A stretch of DNA of 64,000 nt from Flaccisagitta enflata (GCA_965153355.1 OZ231126.1:57350001-57414000); one strand, 5' to 3'. Shown: positions 22,615 to 35,704, counted from the first letter of the stretch. Numbers and translations are program-made. Notes: generated from the letters alone by a model not told the origin.

Positions 22615-22867
22615 CGTCTTCGGCATGGCATCCTCATCGACATCCTCATCGTCGTTGTCAGCATCGTCGTCGACATCCTCGTCGTGGTCGTCGTCATCAT
22701 CTGATCTTCTTCTATTTCAGAATCAATTTGTCCAGTTTTCTGTTAACTCACCGCACGCAAAAACGTGCTCCCGAATGCTGGAAAGCCAAAAAGCCGATGA
22801 TGATGAAAACGATGTTTATGATGGTGAACTCTCTGTCTCTCTGTCTGTCTCTTTCTCTTTGTTATTT

Positions 22868-22906
<39 letters not shown>
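22615..22906. repeat. (ATCGTC)-type degenerate repeat and (CT)n microsatellite
   Basis: CATCCTCATCGTCGTTG-type triplets span 22620-22705 and pure CT spans 22867-22906. Block B has the same triplet region but a much longer TTTC/TCTG array after it. Confidence 0.8.
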
Positions 22907-22909
<3 letters not shown>

Positions 22910-23328
22910 CTTTAAGATAGGGCGAATACGCGAATAAACGTTCCCTTAGACATACCGTGAGATCGTTAGAGTCACATGCGTACCTATGCAGAAATAATCA
23001 TCAGTCACCACCCCTTTAATTACATTTGCTTCCTCTTTTATTCCTCGGCCTCTTCCTCCGCCACATCCTCTTCCTCCTCCTTCCTCCCCCTCCCCCTTCC
23101 TCTTCGCTTTGTTTTTTTTCCATCCTCTCTTTTTTCTACTCTCTGTGGTGTTAATGAAAACCAACGCCATCTTTTTTTTCACAGATTGTCCCTCACAAAT
23201 TTATGAGACGGTCAGTCCATCGGTCAGTCCATCCATCCAACCATCCATCGATCCTCCCATCTGTATTTCATTATTTCCCTTACACCTCCAGAACAAACAA
23301 TATTTTCTGCGCTTTTTGACCATGGTAC

Positions 23329-23500
23329 ATACAGTGGAGCACTGCTAGAGCGCACCCGCTAATAAGGCAGGCTCGCCTATATGGTATGCAACTTACTATC
23401 CCTTGAGAGGTTTTGTAGTTATTTCTGTATGGGCAATAAGGCAGCTTCACTATATATAAGGCAAAATCTTGATCAGTCATGCGCTCTAGTAAAACTCATC
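23329..23500. mobile_element. Pogo/Tigger-like non-autonomous element, partial
   Basis: TACAGTGGAGCACTGCTAGA followed by GCGCACCCGCTAATAAGGC has the CAGTGGA-type terminus and TA flank seen in pogo-like transposons. A weak inverted match (TGCGCTCTAGTAA) lies at 23480-23492. Related copies are at 41112-41275 and, inside the TTAA element, at 39096-39200. Class assignment is inference. Confidence 0.45.
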
Positions 23501-23573
23501 TGTTGGTTAGTCTGTTCAAATATCCTTACATAAATTGTCGTCATTGAAGCATCCTCTTCAAATTTTTCATGAG

Positions 23574-23925
23574 TACCATATTTCCTCTAATTAGCGCCCA
23601 ACCTCTAATTAGCGCCCCCCCCCTCTTTTGAGAAACATTTTTTTTAATATTCTTCTTTGTTATTTTTTGTTTCCCTAAAAATCAGATTTTTGTTGATTTT
23701 TTCATCATTTTTTGCTTGTTTTACCTACTGCACTGTATTTTGAAATCTCTCAGTTAAAGGCATATTATATCTCTATTTTTATCTAATATGTACTGTTTTA
23801 ATATGTTTCTCAATATTTTTTTCTATTTCAGAAACTATAGAGGGGCGCTAATTAGAGGGCAGAAAAACCGATGTTATTTTTTAATTTTGTAAGCACCCCG
23901 GGCGCTAATTAGAGGAAATACGGTA
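23574..23925. mobile_element. TA-flanked MITE with empty site in block B, 352 bp
   Basis: The ends TACCATATTTCCTCTAATTA and TAATTAGAGGAAATACGGTA are inverted repeats. This is the same family as 4651-4970. In block B (about 41353) the flanks CATGAG and ATTGCTTTTC join directly with CA where TA is expected, so this copy inserted after the blocks diverged. Confidence 0.88.
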
Positions 23926-24097
23926 ATTGCTTTTCGACCTGATTGTTGAACATTTGTTAAATGTAGAGGACGCCTCGTTGCCCTGCCGGGTTTGCTTTTC
24001 TCTCATGCTGCTCCCTCTTCTGGTGGTTGAATTTGGTCCCGAAAATTCTCCGTCGCGTATTTTTCATTTTCCAGACAAAAGAGACGCGCACAAGAGA

Positions 24098-24105
<8 letters not shown>

Positions 24106-24185
<80 letters not shown>
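24106..24185. repeat. (AG)n microsatellite
   Basis: About 80 bp of AG. The block B counterpart at 41526-41628 is longer. Confidence 0.97.
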
Positions 24186-24187
<2 letters not shown>

Positions 24188-24383
24188 AAGAGATAATGAG
24201 ACAAAGAAAAACGCCAGACGTCTCTAGAGTCTGGAGCGTCTGTCAACCAAAAAACCTACGCCATTTTTCCCGCTCCCTCTTCTCCTCCTATTCCTTGATT
24301 TTGTGTGTTTTTTTCTTGGGGGAGGGGGGGAGGGGAAATGTGATATCATTTCGGCCTATTTTTTGTAAATGTTGTAATGCTGG

Positions 24384-24505
<122 letters not shown>

Positions 24506-25307
24506 ACTGATCCGATCCGATCGCGATCACGCCATCTGTTTTTGTTGATTTTATGCTCATAAATCTCATGCTGTCACTTTCTCCACCTTTCCACCATCAC
24601 CTCTTCTTTACTTCGTCATGATTCCCCACCTCCCCCCCCCCCACCTCCTTCCCCATCATCTTCCTCAACGCGTGGTCTACCCCCAACATCATCCTTGTAT
24701 ATTGAATGTCGCCCCTCATTTTGTGTACTTAACGTCATCATCGATTAGGATCAACTGGCGTAAAAATGCAGTAACACAGACTAACTCTGTCTACGTGCGC
24801 GCAGACGCTTCTGTTCGCGCCAATCAATCTTTGGATTAGTTGTTACTTGCTTGTTTGTTTAGATTATTGTTTCCTTTATGGTATTTCCATTTGTTTGTTT
24901 GTCTGTTTGTTTGTTTGTTTACTTATGTGAATGTGTTGCGTGTTCGTGTACGTGTGCGTGTGAGAGGGTACGTACGTGCACTGTACGTCTGTCTCTCTGT
25001 CTGTAACTAAGCTTTTTTATCTGTCTTAACTGTCTCCCAATCACTCTATCTACCTGTTCGCGTCTGTTTGTCTCTCACTATTCCGATTGGCCCCTTGAAA
25101 CAGAGCTGAAGAAAAAGAGAGCCATGATTTCCCATGAGTCGTATTATTACGGCGATGTCATAAATTCACAATGGTATTATCGATATCATATTAATGATAT
25201 TATATCATTAACGTTAAAGACAATGAAAATGTTCTCGGCGCCAGAAATTGATCAATCTTAGCTCCGCCTCGAGAGACTCGAGATGTAACATTTCTTTTTT
25301 TTACTTG

Positions 25308-25318
25308 ACGTTGTTGTC

Positions 25319-25365
<47 letters not shown>

Positions 25366-25412
25366 CGTTGTTGTTGTTGTTTTTGTTGTTGTTGTTGTTG
25401 TTGTTGTTGTTG
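25308..25412. repeat. (TTG)n microsatellite with interruptions
   Basis: About 100 bp of TTG/TCG triplets. Block B (42690-42800) is a purer and longer version. Confidence 0.95.
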
Positions 25413-25524
25413 AAGATTGGTTGTTCCGTTGGCAACCTCTGGCTCTGGTTTCTACCTCATTATCTACAACATCCTTTGTCACGCCCACTGTCTCTTCCTC
25501 CAGGACTTGGACCCAGTCTCTCTC

Positions 25525-25527
25525 TCA

Positions 25528-25622
<95 letters not shown>
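25525..25622. repeat. (TC)n microsatellite
   Basis: About 95 bp of TC. The block B counterpart is broken into CTCTCATC units. Confidence 0.97.
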
Positions 25623-25624
<2 letters not shown>

Positions 25625-25889
25625 AATATAGCGAGGGATGTTGTTCCACTTTTTATACATACGTATGAACTTTTAGACAACGATTCCAATTCGCAAAGAC
25701 GAGAATGACGATATTCTTGTCATTTGCAATTTTTAAGATAGCAAAATTTGAGATCTAATAATCATTTTATATACGATTGCGTCGAATAATTGTCACCTGT
25801 TAGCTGTTACTAAAACTATTCCGTTTCTCTTTCCCAAACCCGTCCCCATTTCCTGGTTCGTCCTCTCTTTTCCCTCATATAACGTTTTT

Positions 25890-26009
25890 AGGTGCGACAA
25901 AGCACCTCTATAATTGGCTGTGTCCATCTGTTGGTTGGTCGGTCGGTTGGTCTGTAACGCATTCGTTCGACGATCCACACGTCGCACCTTATTGGCCTAC
26001 TTGGCCTTG
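25890..26009 (-). mobile_element. H-family element (GGTGC subtype) absent from block B, 120 bp
   Basis: Hairpin AGGTGCGACAAAGCACCT follows a T-run and the distal end is CCTACTTGGCCTTG. Block B at about 49264-49275 has AACGTTTTCTC with no element. The T count differs by four between filled and empty sites, consistent with duplication plus T-run slippage. Confidence 0.9.
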
Positions 26010-26280
26010 TTTCTCTATTAAAAGTGAAACTCTTTTTCTTCGTGTCTTCATTTCAAATTTTCGGTCGACTTTTTACACTCTTTTGAGTTTGATTGCCCTT
26101 TTTTCGGACATGCTTTTGCGTCATGGCCCAACCACTCACAATATATTTCTTTTTCTCTTTGCTTAAACAGACCGCGCTAGATATTACAGCGCTCCTCCCC
26201 ACTCCCCCCCCCCTCCCCAACATTCTTACACTGTTTTTTCCATCTCATGTTTCGTGACTGACGTGACACTCCCTCTTTTT

Positions 26281-26493
26281 TGTCGCGTGCTACACCTCGC
26301 TTTGTCGGTCCGTCCGTCGGTCCGTCCGTCGGTCCGTCCGTCGGTCCGTCCGTCCGTCCGTCACACTTTACTTTTTTTTGTTTTTTGCAGTCTTTGGCCT
26401 AACTGCCCCAGCCCCAGCCCATATGATCTAGTGACCTCAAATACGGCCCCTGCCCGACGGCACGCGACTGGGGTAGTCGTGTATCCGGCCTTG
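26281..26493 (-). mobile_element. H-family element with damaged hairpin
   Basis: GTCGCGTGCTACACCTCGCT lacks the second stem arm that the block B copy at 49770 retains (GTCGCGTGCGACGCGACT). The GTCC repeats, the CAAATACGGCCCCTGCCC segment, GGCACGCGACTGGGG and the end GTATCCGGCCTTG are intact. Confidence 0.85.
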
Positions 26494-26499
26494 TTTCAT

Positions 26500-27268
26500 T
26501 CACGATCCGCCCCGTCTCCCGCATTTCTTTTTATTCGTAACAACCTTTCTCTCCCATGGACCCTGTACAGTGTTCGTTTCCCACCAACAGCAACAGTCCT
26601 GCTTCCTTTCATTCTCTCTATTTTTCCCCTCTCCCTTCCCTTTTCGGGGATACCAATCTAGGCCGAATTTCGGACAAGAGTTAATACTATAAGTCTATAA
26701 CTACTCTAGTCAGATTCGGACTTTAGTGGAAGAAAGGACATTTTTGATTCTGACAAGAGTGGTTTTTGTTTTGATTTCCTCAGGGGGATTCAAAAATACT
26801 GATTTATTTCATTCATGAAAAAGGTTATTTTGTCTTACTTTTCTCTAATTCTGATTTTGTTTTCACTCTTGAGCTTTATCTTTTTTTTTTACACCAGTTT
26901 TGTACCCATTCAAAAGAAAGAAAGATTGAAATTCTACAAAAGAAGATATTAATCTATGATGAAAAATAGTCTACAAATTAAAAAGTAATCAACATTAGTC
27001 ATTTCCTGTTTTGATATTTTTATTAATTAAAGAAAAATGAATAATTAGTTAAAAAATCAAATGTCATTTTCAAAAACCACTCAAGTCCGATTCTGCTTTG
27101 AATGATTTGGGGGTTGACTGCCGTCATTTTGAGATGAGGATTCGGCCTTGAGTGCCCTCCTCCCCCACTCGCCCCGCTTGTCATTGTAAGTTCCTTCCCC
27201 TGTTTCCTCCTCTTCTTACCCGGATATACTTTCTCAATGCTTCATTAAACCACTTTCCGGTTTCTAAG

Positions 27269-27270
<2 letters not shown>
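26500..27270. other. Unique non-coding sequence after block A
   Basis: No gene is recognised. The sequence is A/T-rich at 26650-27100 with no convincing splice-bounded ORF. Confidence 0.4.

Positions 27271-27351
<81 letters not shown>
27271..27351. repeat. (AG)n microsatellite
   Basis: About 80 bp of AG. Confidence 0.97.
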
Positions 27352-27353
<2 letters not shown>

Positions 27354-27365
27354 GAGTGCTTTGCG

Positions 27366-27480
27366 CAGGGAGGGATAGATGGATGGATTTAATGGATGGA
27401 TGGATGGATGGATGGGTGAAGTAAATGGATGGATGGATGGATTCAATGGATGGATGAATGGATGGATTGATGGATAGGAT
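27366..27480. repeat. (GGAT)n microsatellite
   Basis: GGAT/GGATT tetramers over about 110 bp with minor interruptions. Confidence 0.93.
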
Positions 27481-27717
27481 GGCATGAAATGGAATGGGTG
27501 GATGAGTGTCTGCCTAACTGGAGCTTCATGCAGCCTTCGACAAAGTTTAAGATGGAGATTTCATGTCGCGCTTCGCTTTGACAGACGAGAGCCGCTAAGA
27601 CGTTATCGGGCCAACGCAACTTGCCGGCTCTTGACTTGAGGGTAGAATATACGTATAACTAGTCAAGGCCTATCGATGTGTTGAGGAGCGGTGATAGAGC
27701 AATGGCAAAGATGGAAA

Positions 27718-27890
27718 CAAGGCCGGATACACGGCTACCAAAGTCGCGTGCGGGTGGGCAGGGGCCATATTTGAGGTCACCAGACAGGGCAGGAGCAGTG
27801 AGGTCAAATCATAAAAAAAGTAAAGTGTGACCGACCGACCGACCGACCGACCGACGAACAAAGCGGGTTGTAGAGTCGCGTGCACGCGAC
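27718..27890 (+). mobile_element. H-family element (GTCGCG subtype), 173 bp
   Basis: CAAGGCCGGATACACGGC, then GTCGCGTGCGGGTGGGCAGG, GGAGCAGTGAGG, GACC repeats, ACAAAGCGGGTTGTAG and hairpin AGTCGCGTGCACGCGAC. The usual final T is missing before the A-run. Confidence 0.88.
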
Positions 27891-28561
27891 AAAAAAAACG
27901 CTGATGAAGATCTAGGAAGCCCGTGAAAACGAAGTAGTTAGCGACGGAAACACCGATGGTCCACCACCAGACAGCGCAACAGACCGTAAGTCAAAACCGT
28001 CATGCCGATGCCGATGCAAAAGTTCTCGTATATGAAATTCTCGGATATTTATAAACGAATTACAATTGTTAAAAATCTCCTGACCATCTGACCGGTTCCA
28101 CTCAGTCTTTTCCATCAACAAAACAGTCCCCTTTTTGTCCACAAAGAATTCTCTGAGTAGTTTTTGCTCATTTTGGTCTCTCTCTGTATATATATCAATA
28201 CGCTCTCTCTCTGTTTATATCAATACTCTCTTTTTTGAAACATCGCACGAGTGCATTCATTCTCTTCGCGTGAGTCTTTAAGTTTAAAGAATTTTCCTTT
28301 TTTCCTTCATGTCTGGAATCTAAGACGAAAAAAGAAAAGAACAGGGGGAAAAGGTAAAAAAAGAAAAAAAAACAAAAGGGAAAGAAGAAAAGGGAAGAAA
28401 AAAAAGGACCTTAGCAGACGATCAATCGGTTAAGACGAACCAGTCACACCAGGCATTGTCGTCGTCGTCGTCGTTATCGTCGTCACCAACGTCGTCATCA
28501 TCGTTTGTCAACGCCGTTGTCATCGTCATCATCATCGATAGACATATCGCTGGCGTTAATT

Positions 28562-28624
<63 letters not shown>

Positions 28625-30109
28625 ACGACCTAAAATCCTATGTAACAAAAACTCAACTCAACAATCGCATAACTACTTTACGTTTAAAAACCTTGATGAC
28701 GATGACGACGATGACGACGATGATGTCGTTGCCGACGATGTTGACGACCGGACAAACGAACGAACGCACGAACAAACGCATGCGCGCATGCACTCGCCGG
28801 GGACGAGCTGCTGCGCACACGCGCGTCCACGCAGCGTCGGTCTGCCGCTTGCTGAAGCCGCATTTGCACCGGGGTCCAGCAGCCACAGGATCACCAAGAC
28901 GACGTCAACGACAACGATAAGGAAGACGACAACGATGGCTAGGTTGACGACCACAGAGGATATCTAGTGGCAGCCGTATTGCGTTTATATGCGACAGAGC
29001 AATAAAAATGGCTTATGAGAATTGCAATTTTATCTTTTTCTTTTTTTTCTCTCTCTCTCTTCGCCTCAACCCCCATTTTGCCGCCCCTCACCGTCTTTCT
29101 TTAATCTACAAATTACAAACTGCCATACTAATTGTTTGAATCTTGCTTTTATCCGTAATAGCGAGAGAGATGAATGGAAAACCATGAACTGTAATCAATG
29201 CTTTTAGTTGTAGGCAGCAGGCAAACTTTATTGGCAGGATGATGAAAGATCAAAACAATTAGAAATATCAACAAATGTTTTTTACATGTTCGATAAGATT
29301 ACCATTTAGTATTATTCAGCAAGACTATTTGACGACAAATATTTGAAGTACATTTCTATTCTAATTACTTGAAAGCTCCAAATATAACCTGCAAATCGTA
29401 GGCTCAAGCTATGAAAAAGATTCTGCTTGTAGACAGCCAAATATTTTGCCCAGCCCTGCGCTACAGGTCTAGACCAGTTGTTTTGCTATTCTTTAATAAA
29501 GATCAAAATGCCCTATTCTGGACCTTAAAAACAAGAGATAAAAAAAACAAGAAAAAAATGAAAGAAAGAAAAGAAAAATAACTATTTATTAAAGAAGTGG
29601 CCATTTGGGATCCAACTCTTACAGCCGAGGAACCGAAAAACTCACAGGGAGGAAACGTTCAAGACTTCCACTTGGAAAAAATGCACACGACACGCTTTGG
29701 GAATTTTCGATGTCGAATGAAGCTGCTTTAATGGGTTGGCCGGTGAAAGTAATCCTCATTTTTGCCACCGTCCAGAACATAGGCTCGAACCCGCATGTTC
29801 CCAGTGTTTTATGCTCAATGATTCAGTCATTTTTTACTTTAACAATTTAGCCATTGAATATATCTGTCCAGAACCCTCTCTAGCGAAACAAACCTGTACA
29901 AACTAATCTCATCTGTTAAAAGAATAACTCTTATTCTTATATTTCCCGCGAGTAAAGCGAGTCGTTACAATTAAAGACGCTACGAGACTCATTTTGCCAT
30001 TAATTCCGGTCGTCGTTTCAGACATTTCTTGACGGGGCTCCTGCTGACCTTCCTTGCCCATCATGTCTTAACCTCCCATTAGTCCACCCACTTCGGGTTT
30101 GGGCGTAGC
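27891..30109. other. Long non-coding stretch with scattered triplet repeats
   Basis: Holds GTC/ATC repeats at 28455-28535, a (TC)n tract at 28563-28621, and GAC/GATGAC repeats at 28690-28760 and 28895-28940. No gene, tRNA or rRNA was supported. A B-box-like word near 29793 does not fold as a tRNA T-arm. Confidence 0.5.
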
Positions 30110-30371
30110 CAGGAGCGCTAAAAACGCGTTTATTCCTTGGGAGCGCGATAACAGGCGTAAATACATATTCGACAAATTGTCCTGATGAGGAGTAGGTTGG
30201 TGGAGTGAGCGAGCCCGTGGGAACGAAGCGAGCGAGCAGCCGGAGCGCAAGCTGAGCCGGAGCAGCCGGAGCGCCTGGCGGCCGGTTGGGAGCGAGCTGA
30301 GCGGTGCGAGCGAACGAACGTAGTGAGTGACCGAGTAGCCTGTTAAAAACGCGATTGTCTTTGACTAGAAA
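30110..30371. repeat. Dispersed repeat with GAGCGAGC motifs (family C), 262 bp
   Basis: Bounded by CTAAAAACGCGTTTATTCC and GTTAAAAACGCGATTGTC. The interior has GAGCGAGC, CGGAGC and CGAACGAACGTAGTGAG units. Related to 4376-4470 and 6502-6735. Class unknown. Confidence 0.55.
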
Positions 30372-30565
30372 TGCCCCTTTCGTGTTCGTGTCTTTCGAAA
30401 GCCACCGCCTGTTTGCTTTTCTTCCCAAGCCACCAGCTTAACACCCACCACCATCTTTACCCCATCACCATCTCCACCCTAACAACCATCTTCCCCCCAT
30501 TATCACTCCTAAAACCTTCCTTCCTTTCACACTCGCTGACCATCTATACCGCGATTCTTTGCCTG

Positions 30566-30570
<5 letters not shown>

Positions 30571-30612
<42 letters not shown>
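30571..30612. repeat. (TC)n microsatellite
   Basis: About 42 bp of TC. Confidence 0.9.
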
Positions 30613-30620
<8 letters not shown>

Positions 30621-30757
30621 GCCCCTCAACCTAAATGATGGCACTCCGACTTAAGCCGCAAAGACCTTTTTTAACGTCTATTTTTGTTTATTTCACATTA
30701 TTACCTTCATCTATGCACCTTTCATATCCAAATATCAAATAAGAGACCAGTCCAGTC

Positions 30758-30895
30758 CACAGTCCATCAAATCCCACCCTTGATGGGGAAACACCTAACG
30801 CTACATTATCCCATTCCACCCATGCCCCACAGTCCATCAATCCCACCCTGATGGGAAAAACACCTAACGCCACTCTTGTTATCCCACTCCACTCC
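30758..30895. repeat. Tandem duplication of a ~70-bp unit
   Basis: CAGTCCATCAAATCCCACC and AACACCTAACGC recur in two adjacent copies with small indels. Confidence 0.8.
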
Positions 30896-31189
30896 ACCTG
30901 CAGTGGTGCCTCCCGTATCTCTCTCCCTTTCCGTATGCCCGACGAATTTAACATTTTATTCCGTCACTTTTCTGCGTTCATATTTTCGCCACCCCCCTCT
31001 CCATTTCCTTCTTGTCCTCCCCTCTCCTTCTTTCTCTCTCCCTCCTCATCCTCGATTTTCTCACACTCCCTCCCTTCCTCCTCCCTCCCCCCATCCCCAC
31101 GACCACCACCCTGTTTGGTTTGTCAGTATATTGATCATGAACTTAAAAAGGTATTGAAGCTGCAAAATGCCAAATGAGTTATTGTACTG

Positions 31190-32467
31190 TTCACCACAAT
31201 GTACCCATGATGTGCCCAGGGATGTACTTACAGTGTGCCCACCACCTGTACCCATAAAGCTGGCTCAGCCTTATAGCAAGCTCAGCACAACCTCGCTCAA
31301 ACCACCCTCCTAAACTCAATATCACTCTCAAAATCTGTGCCCACTCCTAAAGCTAATCGCACTCTGAAAACTCCAGCATGCATGAAGCTGTGGTGTACCA
31401 CGTTATGCCACGATGTGCCCCTGAATGTACCTCACAGATGTATATGCAAATGTGCCTGCAAATCTTCTGAATGTACTAAATGTGTATACAAATGTATCTG
31501 AATGTACACTACAAATGTACCTGCTAATGTACCTCTGGATGTACTGCAAATGTATAGCAAGTAATGTGCCTACGAATGTACCCACAGCTGTACCACGCTG
31601 TACCTAGCTCTTTTAGGATGCTTACCTAAAATAGACAAATCCTTCAAGCCCACTGCCTAAAGCTAACCTTTCCCTTCGGGTGGATGCAAAGTGGAGTGGG
31701 TGTCAGGATAGAGACAGAAGATTAATGTTTGGTCCATACATCGTCACCACCCTAATACGGGTTTGTCAAAACTATGTTGATCCATGAACTAGGTATTAAA
31801 CTGCAATATGCTCTAAATGAGTTGTACATATTTTCTGCTAGCCCTTACACAATTTACCTAATGTATACAAATGCTACTTATGATATTGCAGGATGTACCA
31901 CAATGAACCACAATAAACACCCACACTATGCCTATAAACTAAACTCTGACACCTCTTAAACTCATTATCTTCAAAAGCAAACTTCTCCTAAAGCTCTGAC
32001 CATGCTCCTAAACCTCAAACCTTGCTCACAAATATTGCTCACAAAAACAGCCATGTCTCAGCTCAGCCTTATCTCAGCTCAGCCTCACTCCTAAGCTCAG
32101 CCGTGCTCATGGGCATGACCTGTAAATAAGTATAACCATAAACTCACGTTACTAATCAACCTTACCTGACGCTGATCGATGCTTTGATGTGCCAGATGCG
32201 CCACAATGGCACAATGTGCCCAGTACCCGATTAACGCGCAGTGTACCTCTGGATGTGCCTCTGGATGTGCTACAAATGTACCTCTGAAATGCTTTCTGAA
32301 TGTGCCGCCACAAGTATACCAGTGCCGCGAGTGTACCTGCACTGTACACAGTAGCGTATCCACAATGTATCCACAATGTATACAAATATTACCCATGATG
32401 TACCCATGATGCTGCAAGATGTGCCACAATGTACACACTATTGCCCACAGTATGCTCACAGTATGCC
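31190..32467. repeat. Degenerate ~11-bp ATGTACC-type tandem repeats
   Basis: Words such as AATGTACCTGC, AATGTGCCTAC and ATGTACCACA repeat irregularly at 31390-31610 and 32185-32467. Between them CTCAGCC-type words recur at 31260-31370 and 32040-32110. No coding sequence. Confidence 0.65.
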
Positions 32468-33232
32468 CACACATTTTTGTCGTTTTTGTCATTTTTGTCA
32501 TTTTTGTTAAAAATGTCATTTTTGTCAATAATGTCATTTTTGTCATTTTTGTCAAAAATGTCATTTTTGTCATTTTTGTAAAAAATGTTATTTTTCATTT
32601 TTGGTCAAAAATGACATTTTTGTCAAAATGTCAATTTTGTCATTTTTTGTCAAAAATGTCATTTTTGTCAATTTTGTCAAAAATGTCAGTTTTGTCATTT
32701 TTGTCAAAGTACCATTTTTGATAAAGGAAATGTCATTTTGTCAAAAATGTCATTTTTGTCATTTTGTCAAAATGTCATTTTGTCATTTTTGTTTGTCAAA
32801 AGATTTGTCAAAATCTCATTTTTGTCAAAAATCTCATTGTCAATAATGTCATTTTTTTCAAAAATGTCATTTTTGTCATTTTTGTCAAAAATGTCATTTT
32901 TGTCATTTTTGTCATTTTTGTCATTTTTGTCAAAAATGTCATTTTTGTCATTTTTGTCAAAAATGTCATTTTTGTCATTTTTGTCAAAAATGTCATTTTT
33001 GTCATTTTTGTCAAAAATGTCATTTTTGTCATTTTTGTCATTTTTGTCAAAAATGTCATTTTTGTCAAAAATGTCATTTTTGTCAAAAATATCATTTTTG
33101 TCATTTTTGTCAAAAATGTCATTTTTGTCATTTTTGTCAAAAATGTCATTTTTGTCATTTTTGTCAAAAATGTCATTTTTGTCATTTTTGTCAAAAATGT
33201 CATTTTTGTCATTTTTGTCAAAAATGTCACGG
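32468..33232. repeat. 27-bp minisatellite of TTTTTGTCA/AAAATGTCA subunits
   Basis: The unit is three 9-mers (TTTTTGTCA twice, AAAATGTCA once). It is irregular at 32468-32860 and nearly perfect at 32860-33225. Long ORFs on both strands (repeating FCHF or DKND) are artefacts of the repeat period. Confidence 0.97.
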
Positions 33233-33355
33233 TACAGTGTAGGTAGACTGTGGGTACACTGTGGGTACACCGTGGGTACACTGTGGGTACACCGTGGATA
33301 CGCCGTAGGTACACTGTGGGTACACCGTATGTACACTGTGGGTACACCGTACTGA
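33233..33355. repeat. 11-bp minisatellite (GGGTACACYGT)
   Basis: About 11 units directly following the 27-bp array. Confidence 0.95.
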
Positions 33356-33652
33356 CTGATGACCGATGGCTGACAACTGATGGCTGACAACTGATGGCTG
33401 ACAACTGATGGCTGACAACTGATGGCTGACGACTGTTGTCTGATGGCTGACAACTGATGGCTGACAACTGATGGCTGACAACTGATGTCTGACGACTGAT
33501 GTATGATGACTGATGGCTGATGACTGACGACTGATGGCTGATGGCTGATGACTGACGACTGATGGCTGATGACTGATGGCTGACAACTTTTGACTGATGG
33601 CTGATGACTGATGGCTGACAACTTTTGGATGATGGCTGATGACTGATGACTG
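33356..33652. repeat. 14-bp minisatellite (TGATGGCTGACAAC)
   Basis: About 20 units, alternating TGATGGCTGACAAC with TGATGACTGATGGC variants. Confidence 0.95.
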
Positions 33653-33770
33653 CCTTGGGAACACTGTGGGTACACTGTAGGTACACTGTAGGTACACTGT
33701 AGGTACACCGTAGGTACACCGTAGGTACACCATAGGTACACAGTAGGTACACGGCCGGTACACTGTAGGG
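33653..33770. repeat. 11-bp minisatellite (AGGTACACTGT)
   Basis: About 10 units, related to the array at 33233. Confidence 0.95.
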
Positions 33771-33771
33771 A

Positions 33772-34410
33772 TGACTGATGGTTTCCCGATAGTTGATGGT
33801 TAGACATTAGTCTCATTAGCATACTATCGTTGTTTTAATGGAAAACGTACCTTTTTTCACTGGCGTCGGGATGTCTAATGGCTTGCTAGAAGGAATATCT
33901 CATTTGCATATTATTGCCGTCTTTTAACAGATATCTGAATATTGATACAGAAATCTCATTTGCATATTGATGTCGTACTGTTGAAAAGATGTCCTATTTT
34001 CTTTCAGGTGCACTGTAGGTACGGTGTAGGTACACCGTAGGTACACTCTGGGTACACCGTGGGTACACCGTGGGTACACCGTGGGTACACCGTGGGTACA
34101 CTGTGGGTACACTGTAGGTACACCGTAGGTACATTTGTAGGTACATTTGTAGGTACATTTGTAGGTACATTCGTAGGTACATTCGTAGGTACATTCGTGG
34201 GTACACCGTAGGGATGACTGATGGTGATGGTTAGACATTAATCTCATTTGCATATTGTCGCTGTTTTAATGGAAAATGTACCTTTTTTCACTGGCGTCGG
34301 GATGACTGATGGCTTGGTAGAAGGAAAAATCTCATTTGCATATTATCGCCGTCCTTTTAACAGATAGCTGAAAATTGATACAAAAATCTCATTTGCATAT
34401 TGATGTACGT
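33772..34410. repeat. Two ~200-bp direct repeats around an 11-bp array
   Basis: 33772-33981 and 34211-34404 share TTTTTTCACTGGCGTCGGGA and repeated CTCATTTGCATATT words. An 11-bp GGGTACACCGT array with GTAGGTACATT variants (34013-34208) lies between them. ATTTGCAT octamers occur in each copy. Confidence 0.85.
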
Positions 34411-34966
34411 TTGAACAAAATCCCCCTTCAAAACCCCTGCCTGGAAAGCCCCAACCTTTCCCCCTTCGGGTGGAATTACTCTGTACCCACGAATGTACCC
34501 ACGAATGTACCTACGAATGTACCTACGAATGTACCTACGAAATTTCTCACCTCCAGGCGTGTCCGACAACCTCCCCCTGCTGTTGGATTTCCTAATGCGC
34601 GGCGATATGCTGCATCGTCAATTTCTCTCCAACAAAGAAATCCTCAGAAACCTACCACTTGCCTCGTTAGCCAGAGAATAAGAAGAGAAGAAAAAATATA
34701 AATGCGCACGCACATGCAAACATTCACACGCATCCAAAGAAAATGCGCGCGCACGCGGCCTAGAGCGAAGACTGAATAAAGAAAAATAGATTCGAACCCA
34801 GGCGAAAGACGAAAACCACGTGTAAACGCGTGTGAGCATGCAAGCGCGCGCACGCGCACGCACCAGCGATCATGAGGGGGCGAAATGCACACGCAAGTCC
34901 CCCGCTCCCGCGTGCGCGAAACGGGCATCATACACGCATGCGCACGCCGCCCAGACGCATCACGTG

Positions 34967-35141
<175 letters not shown>

Positions 35142-35340
35142 TTCAGCTGGACAGACACTGAACACACATTGCAACCAAGGATAAGGAAAGAGTTAGAGAA
35201 GTGCTGTGGGAGTTGATTCGAAAAATGTTGTATTCGTGCTGTTTGGTGAATTTCAGTTCCTTAACTTTAGTTATCGGCTGTGTTTTTCCTCACGGTTCCG
35301 CAGGACACAACAACGATCTCTTCGGTAACAACAACAACAA

Positions 35341-35425
<85 letters not shown>

Positions 35426-35704
35426 AACAACAACGTTAGTGGCCGCGCGAGAGAACCAGTTGGGAAGGATAAAGAGGGGAAAAAAAGCGTTAAAAGAGAG
35501 TCAAAATAGATTACATTGAACAAAACAAGTTCTTGGGGATTTTTGCGCCGTTTTTTGTTAAATGCCCGTGGATTTTCGAGGGAAAGTATAGGAAAGCCGA
35601 GAGCTGATGGGAGGACAAAAGAACAAAAAAGAAGGGCAGGGCTAACAAAGAATATATAATGAAGGAAAAATGTGAGAAGAAAACATGGCCCAAGTTTGTT
35701 TTTT

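Noticed and set aside
29780-29810. GGTTCGAGCC word on the minus strand as a tRNA T-arm
   Set aside because: The flanking bases do not form the 5-bp T stem and no other tRNA arms are present.
30018-30428. 136-codon minus-strand ORF across the GAGCGAGC repeat
   Set aside because: It follows a GC-rich dispersed repeat also present at 4376 and 6502; no conserved protein feature.
32738-33822. Long ORFs (up to 351 codons) on both strands with FCHF, DKND or QPSVVSHQ repeats
   Set aside because: They come from 9-, 11- and 14-bp tandem repeats that lack stops in several frames; both strands are open at once and composition is extreme.
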